Below, in pieces: positions 33,575 to 41,757 of a stretch of DNA of 64,000 bases. Numbering within the stretch: position 1 is the stretch's first letter; each line of letters opens with the position of its first letter. The stretch is from WLWS01 sp965243105 (GTDB lineage Bacteria; Pseudomonadota; Gammaproteobacteria; Eutrophobiales; Eutrophobiaceae): positions 744,001 to 808,000 of the forward strand of contig CBDEUC010000003.1 in the NCBI GenBank assembly GCA_965243105.1. Reading direction: 5' to 3'. The notes beneath the pieces are model-generated. The model saw nothing but the letters and a program-made list of their open reading frames with translations. It was not told the DNA's origin and did no database searches. Made by a program: the position numbers and the translations under genes.

Positions 33575-34945
33575 CTAGAAATAAAAAACGGCCTGGGTAT
33601 AAAAATAGCTGGCATCTTCCTTGCCGGCATTTTCCAGCAGGTCACCGGCAATGATGTGTGCCGCACCCGCTTCAAGTCGAAGGTTACCGGGAAAGACATC
33701 CCAGCGTACCCGTGTCTCTAGCTGGGTGCCAATGTAATTATCAGAAAATCCGGCAGGGTTCCTGAGCCCGGATGTCGTCCAGGCATCGTCATCTGAGGCC
33801 AGCCAGAAACCACGCAGCGCAGCCATAACATTGAATTTCTTTCGCGGTTTAAAGGCGATCCTTAAGCCGGGGGAACTCAGGTTGGAACGCGCAAAGGCAC
33901 CAAAGATACTGGTCGGGCCAAAGTCAAAACGACGCGCCCCGAAAAGTGTACTGAAGCGATTGTTATCACCATCGAGTGGACTGTCATCACCGCTGGCGTA
34001 GTCATACTGGAAACGCAGGCGCGGAGACCAGGCAGTATCAAAGGAATAACCCACTTCAAAGTGTTGAAAGTGTGCGAAATGATCGAGGTCAACCGTTGCG
34101 GTGCGTGAAGCGCGGGACTCGCCAAATTGAAAGATAGACTCAAGCGTGTAATCAAACTTTCCCTTTGAAGCCTTGCGATAAAGACGAAAGCCCGTTGTAT
34201 AGATATCGCGATCGGAGGTAGCGAGTTCAGTGGTGTCATCCTCGTTCAGGCCAAAGAGGTACACCTCGCCTTTGTCCCCCCATGGCAGGGAAGCGGGAGA
34301 ATAGTAGATACCCCAGAACCTCACATCGTCGCGCTCCTTGTCAAAGCGGGCATCGTTGTCCAGGATGCTGCTGCCGACGCGGCGCTGCACCGGCAGTGTA
34401 TAAAACAGTCGAAACTGCTGCTGGTCTGCACCTGTCCACTGCCAGTCAACACCGGTAAAGGCGTTAATGGTGTTGCGGTAACGGTTTCGAGCAACCAGGC
34501 GACGGCTGCCCACGTCCATGGTGATTCGACCTGCCCTGATGCGGCTCTTGCTGCCGCTGGCAAACAGGTCGTCGATACTTGCTTCAACATACCCTTGAAG
34601 GAGCTCCAGCGGGTTCACAATAGTGGTATTCAGGGGTGTGCCACTGTCTGCCAGCTCAGCACGGGAGTCCTGCAACTCCGCACCGAGAGTGAAAGCGTCA
34701 AGTTTCAACTTGCCATGAACCAGGGTGCGAAATACGAATACCTGGTCACCACCATCACGCCCTGCCCTGAACTGTCCATCCAGGTTTTCAAGACGCATGC
34801 GGTGGGTTCCGGAGAGTGAAAGCCACGGAGGCAGCCCGGCACCCGTGTCGAGACGCCATGGTCCATCCTCGGCACGCAGGGCGCTGGCCATGAGCAGGCA
34901 CAGGCAGGCGGTCAGCCACAGGGCGATGTTGAACAGGCGATACAT
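33575..34945 (-). CDS. Outer-membrane channel, alginate-export (AlgE) family
   Basis: A 456-residue beta-barrel with signal peptide (NIALWLTACLCLLMASALRA). Alternating aromatic and polar strands run to a C-terminal phenylalanine (YFYTQAVFYF), the usual BAM recognition end. The segment GRITMDVGSRRLVARNRYRN and the barrel FARSNLSSPGLRIAFKPRKKF match the alginate_exp family, whose members also serve as general anion or sugar channels. No alginate synthesis genes are nearby. As first gene of the run, nine bases before tupA-like, it may be the outer-membrane port for the same ligand. Upstream (35010-35027) is a direct repeat GGTTACAG x2. Confidence 0.82.
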   Translation of the reverse strand: MYRLFNIALWLTACLCLLMASALRAEDGPWRLDTGAGLPPWLSLSGTHRMRLENLDGQFRAGRDGGDQVFVFRTLVHGKLKLDAFTLGAELQDSRAELADSGTPLNTTIVNPLELLQGYVEASIDDLFASGSKSRIRAGRITMDVGSRRLVARNRYRNTINAFTGVDWQWTGADQQQFRLFYTLPVQRRVGSSILDNDARFDKERDDVRFWGIYYSPASLPWGDKGEVYLFGLNEDDTTELATSDRDIYTTGFRLYRKASKGKFDYTLESIFQFGESRASRTATVDLDHFAHFQHFEVGYSFDTAWSPRLRFQYDYASGDDSPLDGDNNRFSTLFGARRFDFGPTSIFGAFARSNLSSPGLRIAFKPRKKFNVMAALRGFWLASDDDAWTTSGLRNPAGFSDNYIGTQLETRVRWDVFPGNLRLEAGAAHIIAGDLLENAGKEDASYFYTQAVFYF

Positions 34946-35118
34946 ATACGGGTTAAAGACGCGACAAGATTATTCCAGGGATACGAGAGAAGCTCAGTTG
35001 TTTTATTGCGGTTACAGCCGGTTACAGTTTCGTTGAAGAAATTGGTAAATGTCCGCCCATTATAAGGAATTTATCAGCGAGGTTCTTCTAATAAACTGCG
35101 CTCAAAAGCAGGTATTTT

Positions 35119-36054
35119 CTAAATAGTCAGCACGTCGCCGAGCTCTGTCGCGGCAACTTCCCGAATCCGCTCGCCGAGGCTTTTAAACAGGCCCCGCGCC
35201 GGTGAGCTGGCGCGCCAGGCCAGGACATGGTTTCGTCGTTCGCTAATACCCTGTACATCGCTGATGATCAGCTCGTCCCTCGCTCGAATTTCAGACTTGA
35301 CGTACAGCGCAGGTAGAAAGGCGATACCCATTCCCATCACCACCATGTGGCGCAGGGTATCAAGACTCGTGCCTTCATAATCCCTTCGTACCGTGGCGCC
35401 TATTCGCTGGCACAGGTTGCTGATTTGGTGATGAAACAGGTGATGTTCACCGATTGTCAGCACTTCTTCGCCAAACAGGTCGGAAATGTTGATACGGTGC
35501 TTACGCGCAAGACGATGATCCCTCGCCATGACCAGCCTGAGCGGCTCGGAAAAAAGGGGCGTCACGATCAGTTCCTGGGATTGAACCGGTTGCGTTGTCA
35601 GGACGAGATCATGATGCCCGTTCACCACCTCCTGCTCAAGATCGCTGGGCGCAGCTTCTCTCACGTAGAGCTTCAGGTTTACAAAATCCTCGTGGATGGT
35701 GGGTAATATCGCTGGTAGAAGGTAAGGGCCAAGGGTCGGCGTGACGCCGAGCCGGTAAGTGCCACCCAGTCCGTGGGTTACCGAGTTGGCCTGGTCGCAG
35801 AAACCTTCCACCTGCTCCATGATTCGCCGTGCACTGGGGATCAGTTCCCGGCCCGTGGGGGTCAGGTTGGCGCCCGAGCGGGTCCTCTCGAAAAGCGAGG
35901 TGTCCAGGCTCTCTTCCAGTGCCGCGATCTGCGCGGTCAGGGTGGGCTGGGTTACCCCTAACCTGTCCGCTGCGCGACGAAAGCTACCGGCCTCTGAAAT
36001 TGCCAGGAAATACCGGATTTGTCGCAGGGTGATACGTTCCAGCGTGTCCACCAC
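35119..36054 (-). CDS. LysR-family transcriptional regulator
   Basis: About 311 residues from the GTG at 36054, chosen because a GAGG ribosome site lies nine bases upstream and LysR proteins begin shortly before the helix-turn-helix. An upstream ATG at 36135 would add 27 residues and overlap the operator. The winged helix is at about residues 7-65 (LRQIRYFLAISEAGSFRRAADRLG has the pattern, then TQPTLTAQIAALEESL). The effector domain has the LysR fold (YRLGVTPTLGPYLLP, DLVLTTQP, MGMGIAFLPALYV) and is similar to the OxyR/CynR branch. Divergent from the carbonic anhydrase/SulP operon, which it very likely controls through the 36082-36106 inverted repeat. Confidence 0.87.
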   Translation of the reverse strand: MVDTLERITLRQIRYFLAISEAGSFRRAADRLGVTQPTLTAQIAALEESLDTSLFERTRSGANLTPTGRELIPSARRIMEQVEGFCDQANSVTHGLGGTYRLGVTPTLGPYLLPAILPTIHEDFVNLKLYVREAAPSDLEQEVVNGHHDLVLTTQPVQSQELIVTPLFSEPLRLVMARDHRLARKHRINISDLFGEEVLTIGEHHLFHHQISNLCQRIGATVRRDYEGTSLDTLRHMVVMGMGIAFLPALYVKSEIRARDELIISDVQGISERRNHVLAWRASSPARGLFKSLGERIREVAATELGDVLTI

Positions 36055-36081
36055 GGGTAATAGCCTCGTCTTTGAAATTTC

Positions 36082-36106
36082 CAGTGATAATAAAATACTA
36101 TCACTG
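36082..36106. promoter_or_regulatory. Probable LysR operator upstream of carbonic anhydrase
   Basis: A perfect inverted repeat, CAGTGATA (36082-36089) and TATCACTG (36099-36106), with a nine-base A/T spacer. Overlapping it is a direct repeat CAGTGATAAT / CACTGATAAT, and a further TTATCAC occurs at 36129-36135. It lies between the divergent LysR and carbonic anhydrase starts and fits the T-N11-A class of LysR binding sites. Seen directly; regulator assignment is inferred from position. Confidence 0.7.
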
Positions 36107-36203
36107 ATAATGGAATTTTTTCTATTCCTTATCACCTCTAGCCGTCTAAGATGGCTCCATATTTAGCCACGCACCTCGAGTGCAAGAATTAAGCGGAGCA
36201 ACC

Positions 36204-36854
36204 ATGGAAAAAGTCATTAAAGGCATCATCGATTTTCAAAACGGTGATTTTAAATCCAGGGAAGCACTTTTCGCCGAGCTGGCCAATGGCCAGGCGCCGG
36301 AAGTGCTTTTCATCACCTGTGCCGACTCGCGTATTGACCCCGGTCTCATTACGCAGACGGAACCAGGTGATCTCTTTGTCTGTCGTAATGCCGGTAACAT
36401 TGTTCCGCCCCACGCGAAAATAAGCGGCGGCACGGTGGCTTCCATTGAATACGCAGTGGCGGTACTCGGCGTGAAGCATATCGTGGTTTGCGGTCACACC
36501 GACTGCGGTGCAATGAAGGGTGCACTGAATCCACAGGGCCTGGATGCCCTGCCCCATGTGCAGGACTGGCTGGAGCATGCGCGCGGCGCCGTGGAAGTGG
36601 TTGAAGCCAAGCGTGGCAAGGCAACGGCAGATGAATTATTGATGGTGATTGAAGAAAACGTGTTACTGCAGCTGCAGCATCTTCGCACGCACCCGGCGGT
36701 TGCAGCCGCCCTGGCTGCCGCGGAGGTGGAACTGCATGGCTGGGTTTACCACATCGGCGACGGCACGGTGACATGCCACGATGAGTCCACCGATGCGTTT
36801 GTGAACCTGGAGCAGCGTTACGCCCAGTATGTGAATAAATCAGAAGCCGCGTAG
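36204..36854 (+). CDS. Beta-class carbonic anhydrase
   Basis: A 216-residue enzyme interconverting CO2 and bicarbonate. Zinc ligands and dyad are in place: Cys39, Asp41 and Arg43 in CADSRID, His98 and Cys101 in GHTDCGAMKG. GGAG lies just before the ATG; the in-frame extension upstream has no ribosome site. It lies 63 bases before a SulP carrier gene and is divergent from a LysR regulator, a typical bicarbonate-transport arrangement. Cytosolic, because no signal is present. Confidence 0.93.
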   Translation: MEKVIKGIIDFQNGDFKSREALFAELANGQAPEVLFITCADSRIDPGLITQTEPGDLFVCRNAGNIVPPHAKISGGTVASIEYAVAVLGVKHIVVCGHTDCGAMKGALNPQGLDALPHVQDWLEHARGAVEVVEAKRGKATADELLMVIEENVLLQLQHLRTHPAVAAALAAAEVELHGWVYHIGDGTVTCHDESTDAFVNLEQRYAQYVNKSEAA

Positions 36855-36917
36855 AACCTGGCTTCAAACAATAAAAAGTAGTTATTAAAAATAAACAACT
36901 CTACCTGGAGACATAGA

Positions 36918-38609
36918 ATGAAATTCGATTTGTCTAACTTGCGTGGTGATATTTACGGCGGCATCACTGCCGGTATTATCGCCCTTCCCCTGGCGCTGGC
37001 CTTTGGTGAAGCTTCCGGTGCCGGACCCATGGCGGGTCTTTACGGCGCCATTTTCGTCGGATTCTTTGCTGCCCTTTTTGGTGGCACCGGCTCGCAGATT
37101 TCCGGCCCGACAGGTCCGATGATCGTGGTTTTTGCCAGTGTTTATGCATCCCTTCACGGCAACCTTGGACTGATTTTCGCCACGGTGATCCTTGCCGGCG
37201 TGATACAGATTGCCATGGGTGTCTTCAAGCTGGGCCAGTACATTCGACTGGTGCCCTACCCTGTAGTCTCCGGCTTCATGAGTGGTATCGGCTGTATCAT
37301 CATCGCCCTGCAAACCGCCAGGCTCTTCGGCCACGAACCTGAAGGCGGCGGCACGGTACCGGCGCTGCTGGAAATTCCCGGTGCGGTTGCCGACCCCAAT
37401 CTCGTGGCGTTGCTAGTCGGTGTTGTCACATTGATTATCGTGTTCAAGTGGCCCAAGCCCTGGGGCAAGTTTGTACCACCACCGCTGGCCGCCCTGCTTA
37501 TCGGCACCACCCTGAGCCTGTTTGTGCCGGGTGCGCCAATACTGGGAGATATTCCAACGGGCTTACCCTCAATCATCGTGCCGCATTTCTCCACGGAATT
37601 TGCGCTGATCATGATAGAGGCCGCATTCATACTGGCCCTGCTGGGTGCCATCGACAGCCTGCTGACCTCGCTGGTGGCGGATAACATGACCCGCACCCGT
37701 CACAACTCCAATAAGGAGCTTATCGGACAGGGTATCGGTAACGTGGCCGCCGGTTTCTTTGGCGGTATTCCTGGCGCCGGCGCCACCATGAGGACCGTAG
37801 TTAACATCCGTACCGGTGGTCTTACGCGGATTTCCGGTATGCTTCACAGTATTCTCCTGCTGGCGATTGTTATTGCACTGGCACCGCTTGCTTCAAAGAT
37901 TCCCCACGCGGTACTTGCTGGCATCCTGGTCAAAGTCGGCTATGACATTATCGATGTGTCCTATCTCAAGCGTGCCCACCAGGGACCACGCTGGGATCTT
38001 GGCCTGATGATGCTGGTACTACTGCTGACGGTATTTGTCGACCTCATTACCGCGGTAGCCACCGGCGTGGTACTGGCCGCCCTTGCCTTCGTCAAGCAAA
38101 TGGCCGATGCCCAGCTTGAGGCCATCATGGAAAGTGATGCCGAGTCTCATAACCTGAGTGACGAGGAAAATTCCTTGCTGGAAAATGCTCGACATCACAT
38201 CACCCTGTTTGATTTTGGCGGACCGCTTAGCTTTGGCGCTGCCGCTGACGTGGGTCACCAGGTAAGAGACCAGGCAAGAAAGAATGAGTCTCTCGCCATC
38301 ATTCTCGATTTTACCAAGGTACCTTTTGTGGATGTCTCCTCTGCCCGCGCAGTGGAAACCATTGGCTGCGATGCCAACCACGCTGGCAAGAAGGTGTTTA
38401 CTTCCGGTATGAATGACGAGGTAAAGAAAATGCTCAGTGGTTTAAATGCAGACCATTGCCTGGGTAAGGATTCCCATTTCGGAAGCCGCCTCGAGGCCAT
38501 CAGGGCTGCCTCCGACTACGTGAATTCAAATGACCCGGGTACCAATGAAATGCCCCCTGGTTGTGATACACCGGAAAAGCCCGAGGCCGAAGCCGAGGCT
38601 AGCAATTAA
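36918..38609 (+). CDS. SulP family anion transporter (probable bicarbonate or sulfate) with STAS domain
   Basis: A 563-residue inner-membrane carrier. The transmembrane core (residues 10-400) contains the SulP signature region IYGGITAGIIALPLALAFG, AIFVGFFAALFGGTGSQISG and NKELIGQGIGNVAAGFFGGI. A cytosolic STAS domain (about 425-530) ends with LDFTKVPFVDVSSARAVETI. The acidic tail (GCDTPEKPEAEAEASN) is variable in the family. Co-transcription with carbonic anhydrase argues for a BicA-like sodium-bicarbonate carrier over sulfate. GGAG precedes the ATG. It ends in a bidirectional terminator. Confidence 0.9.
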   Translation: MKFDLSNLRGDIYGGITAGIIALPLALAFGEASGAGPMAGLYGAIFVGFFAALFGGTGSQISGPTGPMIVVFASVYASLHGNLGLIFATVILAGVIQIAMGVFKLGQYIRLVPYPVVSGFMSGIGCIIIALQTARLFGHEPEGGGTVPALLEIPGAVADPNLVALLVGVVTLIIVFKWPKPWGKFVPPPLAALLIGTTLSLFVPGAPILGDIPTGLPSIIVPHFSTEFALIMIEAAFILALLGAIDSLLTSLVADNMTRTRHNSNKELIGQGIGNVAAGFFGGIPGAGATMRTVVNIRTGGLTRISGMLHSILLLAIVIALAPLASKIPHAVLAGILVKVGYDIIDVSYLKRAHQGPRWDLGLMMLVLLLTVFVDLITAVATGVVLAALAFVKQMADAQLEAIMESDAESHNLSDEENSLLENARHHITLFDFGGPLSFGAAADVGHQVRDQARKNESLAIILDFTKVPFVDVSSARAVETIGCDANHAGKKVFTSGMNDEVKKMLSGLNADHCLGKDSHFGSRLEAIRAASDYVNSNDPGTNEMPPGCDTPEKPEAEAEASN

Positions 38610-38632
38610 ACCGGTAAGGGCTGTGGTATAAG

Positions 38633-38664
38633 AAAAGGGCCAGCATTTAGCTGGCCCTTTTTTA
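38633..38664. terminator. Bidirectional terminator between SulP and AraC genes
   Basis: Stem AAAAGGGCCAGC (38633-38644) / GCTGGCCCTTTT (38650-38661) with a five-base ATTTA loop, flanked by A on the left and a T-run on the right, so it can serve both convergent genes. The AraC stop codon (38662-38664) is in its T-run. Confidence 0.9.
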
Positions 38665-39456
38665 TTTATGCTGTGACTGCAGGTATTTTTTTGGCGGATA
38701 GCCAATCTTGTCGCGGAACATCGCAATAAAAGCGCTGGAACTGGTATAGCCCAGTTCATAGGCGACTGCAGTTACTGACATGCCCTCTGATAACAGCTTT
38801 ACCGCCGAGAGTAGTCGCAAATGCTGGCGCCATTGCCTGAAACTCATTCCCAGTTCTTCGCGAAAATGCCTTTCAAGTGTGCGTTCACTGGCACCCACTT
38901 TTGCCGTCCAGTCTTTCAGTGAGCGGGCATCACCGGGGTTTGCCATCAGCGCATTACAAATCAGCTGCAGACGTCGATCTGCTGGCAGCGGTAGTTGTAA
39001 AGGCTGGGGCTCCAGGCTGGCCAGCATTTCCGGTATCAATGTCATCAGCTGTGTTTGCAGTGATTCTGACAGTAAAGAGTTTTCAGAGGTGACAGACAGG
39101 ATCAGCTCCCTTAACAACGCGGGAACATTAACCACCACGCATTCTTTCGGCAGTTTTGTTGCTACCCCCGGGTGCAGGTACAGGGTTCGAAAGGCCACAG
39201 AACTTTCATTGATCACCGAGTGAGTCACCCCGGGCGGCACCCAGACCGCCTGCTGGGGTGGTACCACCCAGGTGGCCTGCTCGGTGCGAACACGCATAAC
39301 CCCCTCGGCAGCGTAGACCAGCTGCGCGCGAAAATGGTCATGGGCCGGCACTTCAAAGGTCTCGGGGCGATCGTGGGCAATAGCAATTACCGGTCGCGAG
39401 ACATCCTCGTCATCACCATGGCGATCGCGATTATCATGTTGGCGGGAAATCGACAT
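38662..39456 (-). CDS. AraC-family transcriptional regulator with cupin sensor
   Basis: A 264-residue regulator of the NimR/YdhB-like type. The N-terminal cupin domain (about residues 25-110) shows HDHFRAQLVYAAEGVMRV and QAVWVPPGVTHSV. The C-terminal double helix-turn-helix (about 165-262) has VGASERTLERHFREELGMSF and VAYELGYTSSSAFIAMFRDK. It is divergent from the molybdopterin oxidoreductase across 90 bases and is the obvious candidate to regulate it. The ATG at 39456 starts the protein a little ahead of the cupin. Confidence 0.88.
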   Translation of the reverse strand: MSISRQHDNRDRHGDDEDVSRPVIAIAHDRPETFEVPAHDHFRAQLVYAAEGVMRVRTEQATWVVPPQQAVWVPPGVTHSVINESSVAFRTLYLHPGVATKLPKECVVVNVPALLRELILSVTSENSLLSESLQTQLMTLIPEMLASLEPQPLQLPLPADRRLQLICNALMANPGDARSLKDWTAKVGASERTLERHFREELGMSFRQWRQHLRLLSAVKLLSEGMSVTAVAYELGYTSSSAFIAMFRDKIGYPPKKYLQSQHK

Positions 39457-39546
39457 AACCTGACGAAATATAGCATAAACGGCAAGTCCCGATGAACTAG
39501 AATTTCATCCATAAAATGCAAAATTGCCCCTCTAAAGGAGAGCGCC

Positions 39547-41697
39547 GTGGATACAAAGACATCAAAAGAAAACCTGGAAAAAACCGGCAACAAGGTGGTT
39601 CATACCAACTGCCGTGCCTGTGGACATGCCGGCTGCGGCGCCTTTATTACCCTGGAAGATAACAAAGTGGTGAAAATCCAGGGGGACAAAGATCACCCCA
39701 TCAGCAAAGGTTACCTGTGTCGAAAGGCAAGGGGGTTTGTCCAGGACATGCAATATCACAAGGACCGATTGCTGTATCCAAAGAAAAGAGTGGGCAAGAA
39801 AGGCGAAGGCAAGTGGGAACGTATCAGCTGGGATGAAGCACTCACCACCATTGCCGAGAAATTTAACCAGATCAAGGAAGAAAACGGACCTGAGTCCGTG
39901 ATCTTTGGGCATGGCACGGGGCGCAGTCATCACCGCTTTGTTTACCGTGTCGCCAACGCCTTTGGATCACCCAACGTGCTGGCGAACGGGCATGTCTGCT
40001 ACCTGCCAAGGCTTGCCGTGTCAAAGCAGCTGGGTATGTCGGTCCCCATCGTCGATTACGACAACCACCCGGAGTGCATCATGTCCTGGGGTTCCAACAC
40101 GATTAAATCCAACGCGGATGAATATATTGGTGTGAACCTTGGGCTTAACCTGAAGCGCAAACCCCGTTACATCGTGGTAGACCCGCAGCGAACTGACCTG
40201 GCCAAGAAAGCCGAGATTCATCTTCAACTCAGGCCCGGTACCGACGTTGCGCTGTCCATGGCCATGATGCACGTGATGGTGAAAGAGGATCTTTACGACA
40301 AGAACTTCGTGGAAAACTACAGCACGGGTTTTGAACAATTCTGCGAACGTCTTGAAGAATACAGCCCGGAAGTTGCCGAGAAAATCACCTGGGTACCAAA
40401 GGAAAAAATCATCGAAGCGGCGCGTCTTTTTGCTTCGATCAAGCCAGCCGCGATTCAATGGGGTGTTGGCATTGAACACGGAGTTAACTGTGCTGATTCC
40501 GACCGCACGCTGATCTTTATGTCAGCGCTGACTGGCAACCTTGACGCACCTGGTGGCAATGTCATGTTTGGCCCACCACCCGGATTACCACGCATGGAAT
40601 TTTGCGGCACCAACTTCCATGACAATGTTGACAAGATGCTGGGAGGTAACCGCTACCGCCTGGCAGCCTCAATCAACAGGATCACTCCCCACGTAATCTG
40701 GGACGCCATCGAGACAGGCGAACCCTACCCCGTGCGTGGCATGATCATTAACGGCTCCAACCCTCTTGCAGTGAGAGCCAACACGTCACGGGTCTATGAA
40801 TCCCTGATGAACCTGGAGTTCCTGGTAGTGATGGATATCTATCCCACGCCGACCGCGGAGCTGGCAGACATTGTTCTTCCCGCTGCAACCTGGCTTGAGC
40901 ACAACAATATTGCCGACTACTGGAAATCCCATGGCTACATATTCCCAAGACCCAAGGTGGTCGAACCACCCGGTGAGTGCATGAGCGACGTGGAAATGCT
41001 CAACAAGCTTGGCAAATACCTTGGTTTTGAAGACCAGTTCTGGGATAACTATGAAGACTCGCTGGATTACATCCTCGAACCAGCCGGCGTCACCTGGGAA
41101 GAATTCAAGGACATGGATTACCTGCGCAACGAACCGAAGTTTCGAAAATATGAAACCGAGGGCTTCAAGTCGAAGTCAGGCAAGTTCGACTTCTACATTG
41201 AGCAAAATAAGGAATGGGGTTACGACCCGATGCCAAAACATCACGAACCACCGGAAAGCCCTGCAAGAGAAGCCGAGTTTGTTGAGAAGTATCCACTGGT
41301 GTTAACCACGGGTACACGCACCGCGGAGTACTTTGGATCGGAACATCGTCATAGTGAATTACTTCGCAAGATGCATCCCTATCCGCTTCTTAATATTCAC
41401 CCCGAAGCTGCGGCTGCGCGCGGTATCGAGCATGGAGACTGGGTGTATATCGAGAGCCCGCGTGGAAAGGTCAAGCACAAGGCAAACGTGACTGAAGATG
41501 TTGATTCAAGGGTAGTCGCCGCGGAATTTGCCTGGTGGTACCCGGAAATGAAAGCGCCGGACTATGGCTTCCGCGATTGCAGTATTAACTTTCTTACCGA
41601 TGACAAGAACGTCGGGCCTGAATCAGGTTCAACCAATCTCAAGGGCCTGATGTGCCAGGTCAGCAAGGCAGATGAACCGCCGGCGGCTTATCAATAG
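39547..41697 (+). CDS. Molybdopterin-dependent oxidoreductase (DMSO reductase superfamily)
   Basis: A 716-residue bis-MGD enzyme. A [4Fe-4S] site is formed by Cys22, Cys25, Cys30 and Cys58 (C-X2-C-X4-C-X27-C; the X4 is a little unusual). The likely Mo/W ligand is Cys151 in ANGHVCYLPR, a context seen in acetylene hydratase-like and related soluble members. C-terminal cap motifs: LTTGTRTAEYFGSEHRH, NIHPEAAAARGIEHGDWVYI and FAWWYPEMKAPDYGFRDC. No signal peptide, so cytosolic; no electron-transfer or membrane subunit gene is adjacent. The GTG start has an excellent AAAGGAG six bases upstream. Followed by a terminator, so it is monocistronic. Substrate unknown. Confidence 0.88.
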   Translation: MDTKTSKENLEKTGNKVVHTNCRACGHAGCGAFITLEDNKVVKIQGDKDHPISKGYLCRKARGFVQDMQYHKDRLLYPKKRVGKKGEGKWERISWDEALTTIAEKFNQIKEENGPESVIFGHGTGRSHHRFVYRVANAFGSPNVLANGHVCYLPRLAVSKQLGMSVPIVDYDNHPECIMSWGSNTIKSNADEYIGVNLGLNLKRKPRYIVVDPQRTDLAKKAEIHLQLRPGTDVALSMAMMHVMVKEDLYDKNFVENYSTGFEQFCERLEEYSPEVAEKITWVPKEKIIEAARLFASIKPAAIQWGVGIEHGVNCADSDRTLIFMSALTGNLDAPGGNVMFGPPPGLPRMEFCGTNFHDNVDKMLGGNRYRLAASINRITPHVIWDAIETGEPYPVRGMIINGSNPLAVRANTSRVYESLMNLEFLVVMDIYPTPTAELADIVLPAATWLEHNNIADYWKSHGYIFPRPKVVEPPGECMSDVEMLNKLGKYLGFEDQFWDNYEDSLDYILEPAGVTWEEFKDMDYLRNEPKFRKYETEGFKSKSGKFDFYIEQNKEWGYDPMPKHHEPPESPAREAEFVEKYPLVLTTGTRTAEYFGSEHRHSELLRKMHPYPLLNIHPEAAAARGIEHGDWVYIESPRGKVKHKANVTEDVDSRVVAAEFAWWYPEMKAPDYGFRDCSINFLTDDKNVGPESGSTNLKGLMCQVSKADEPPAAYQ

Positions 41698-41721
41698 CAG
41701 GCTTTAAGTAAGCAATGCGAG

Positions 41722-41751
41722 AAAGGCCGCCCAATGGGCGGCCTTTTTTTT
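41722..41751 (+). terminator. Rho-independent terminator of the molybdopterin enzyme gene
   Basis: Stem AAAGGCCGCCC (41722-41732) / GGGCGGCCTTT (41736-41746), three-base loop AAT, followed by T to 41751. It ends the plus-strand gene and leaves six bases before the converging MetE-like stop. Confidence 0.93.
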
Positions 41752-41757
41752 GAGTGA

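Noticed and set aside
36349..36867. Minus-strand frame across the carbonic anhydrase gene
   Set aside because: The zinc-site motifs on the plus strand establish the true coding strand.
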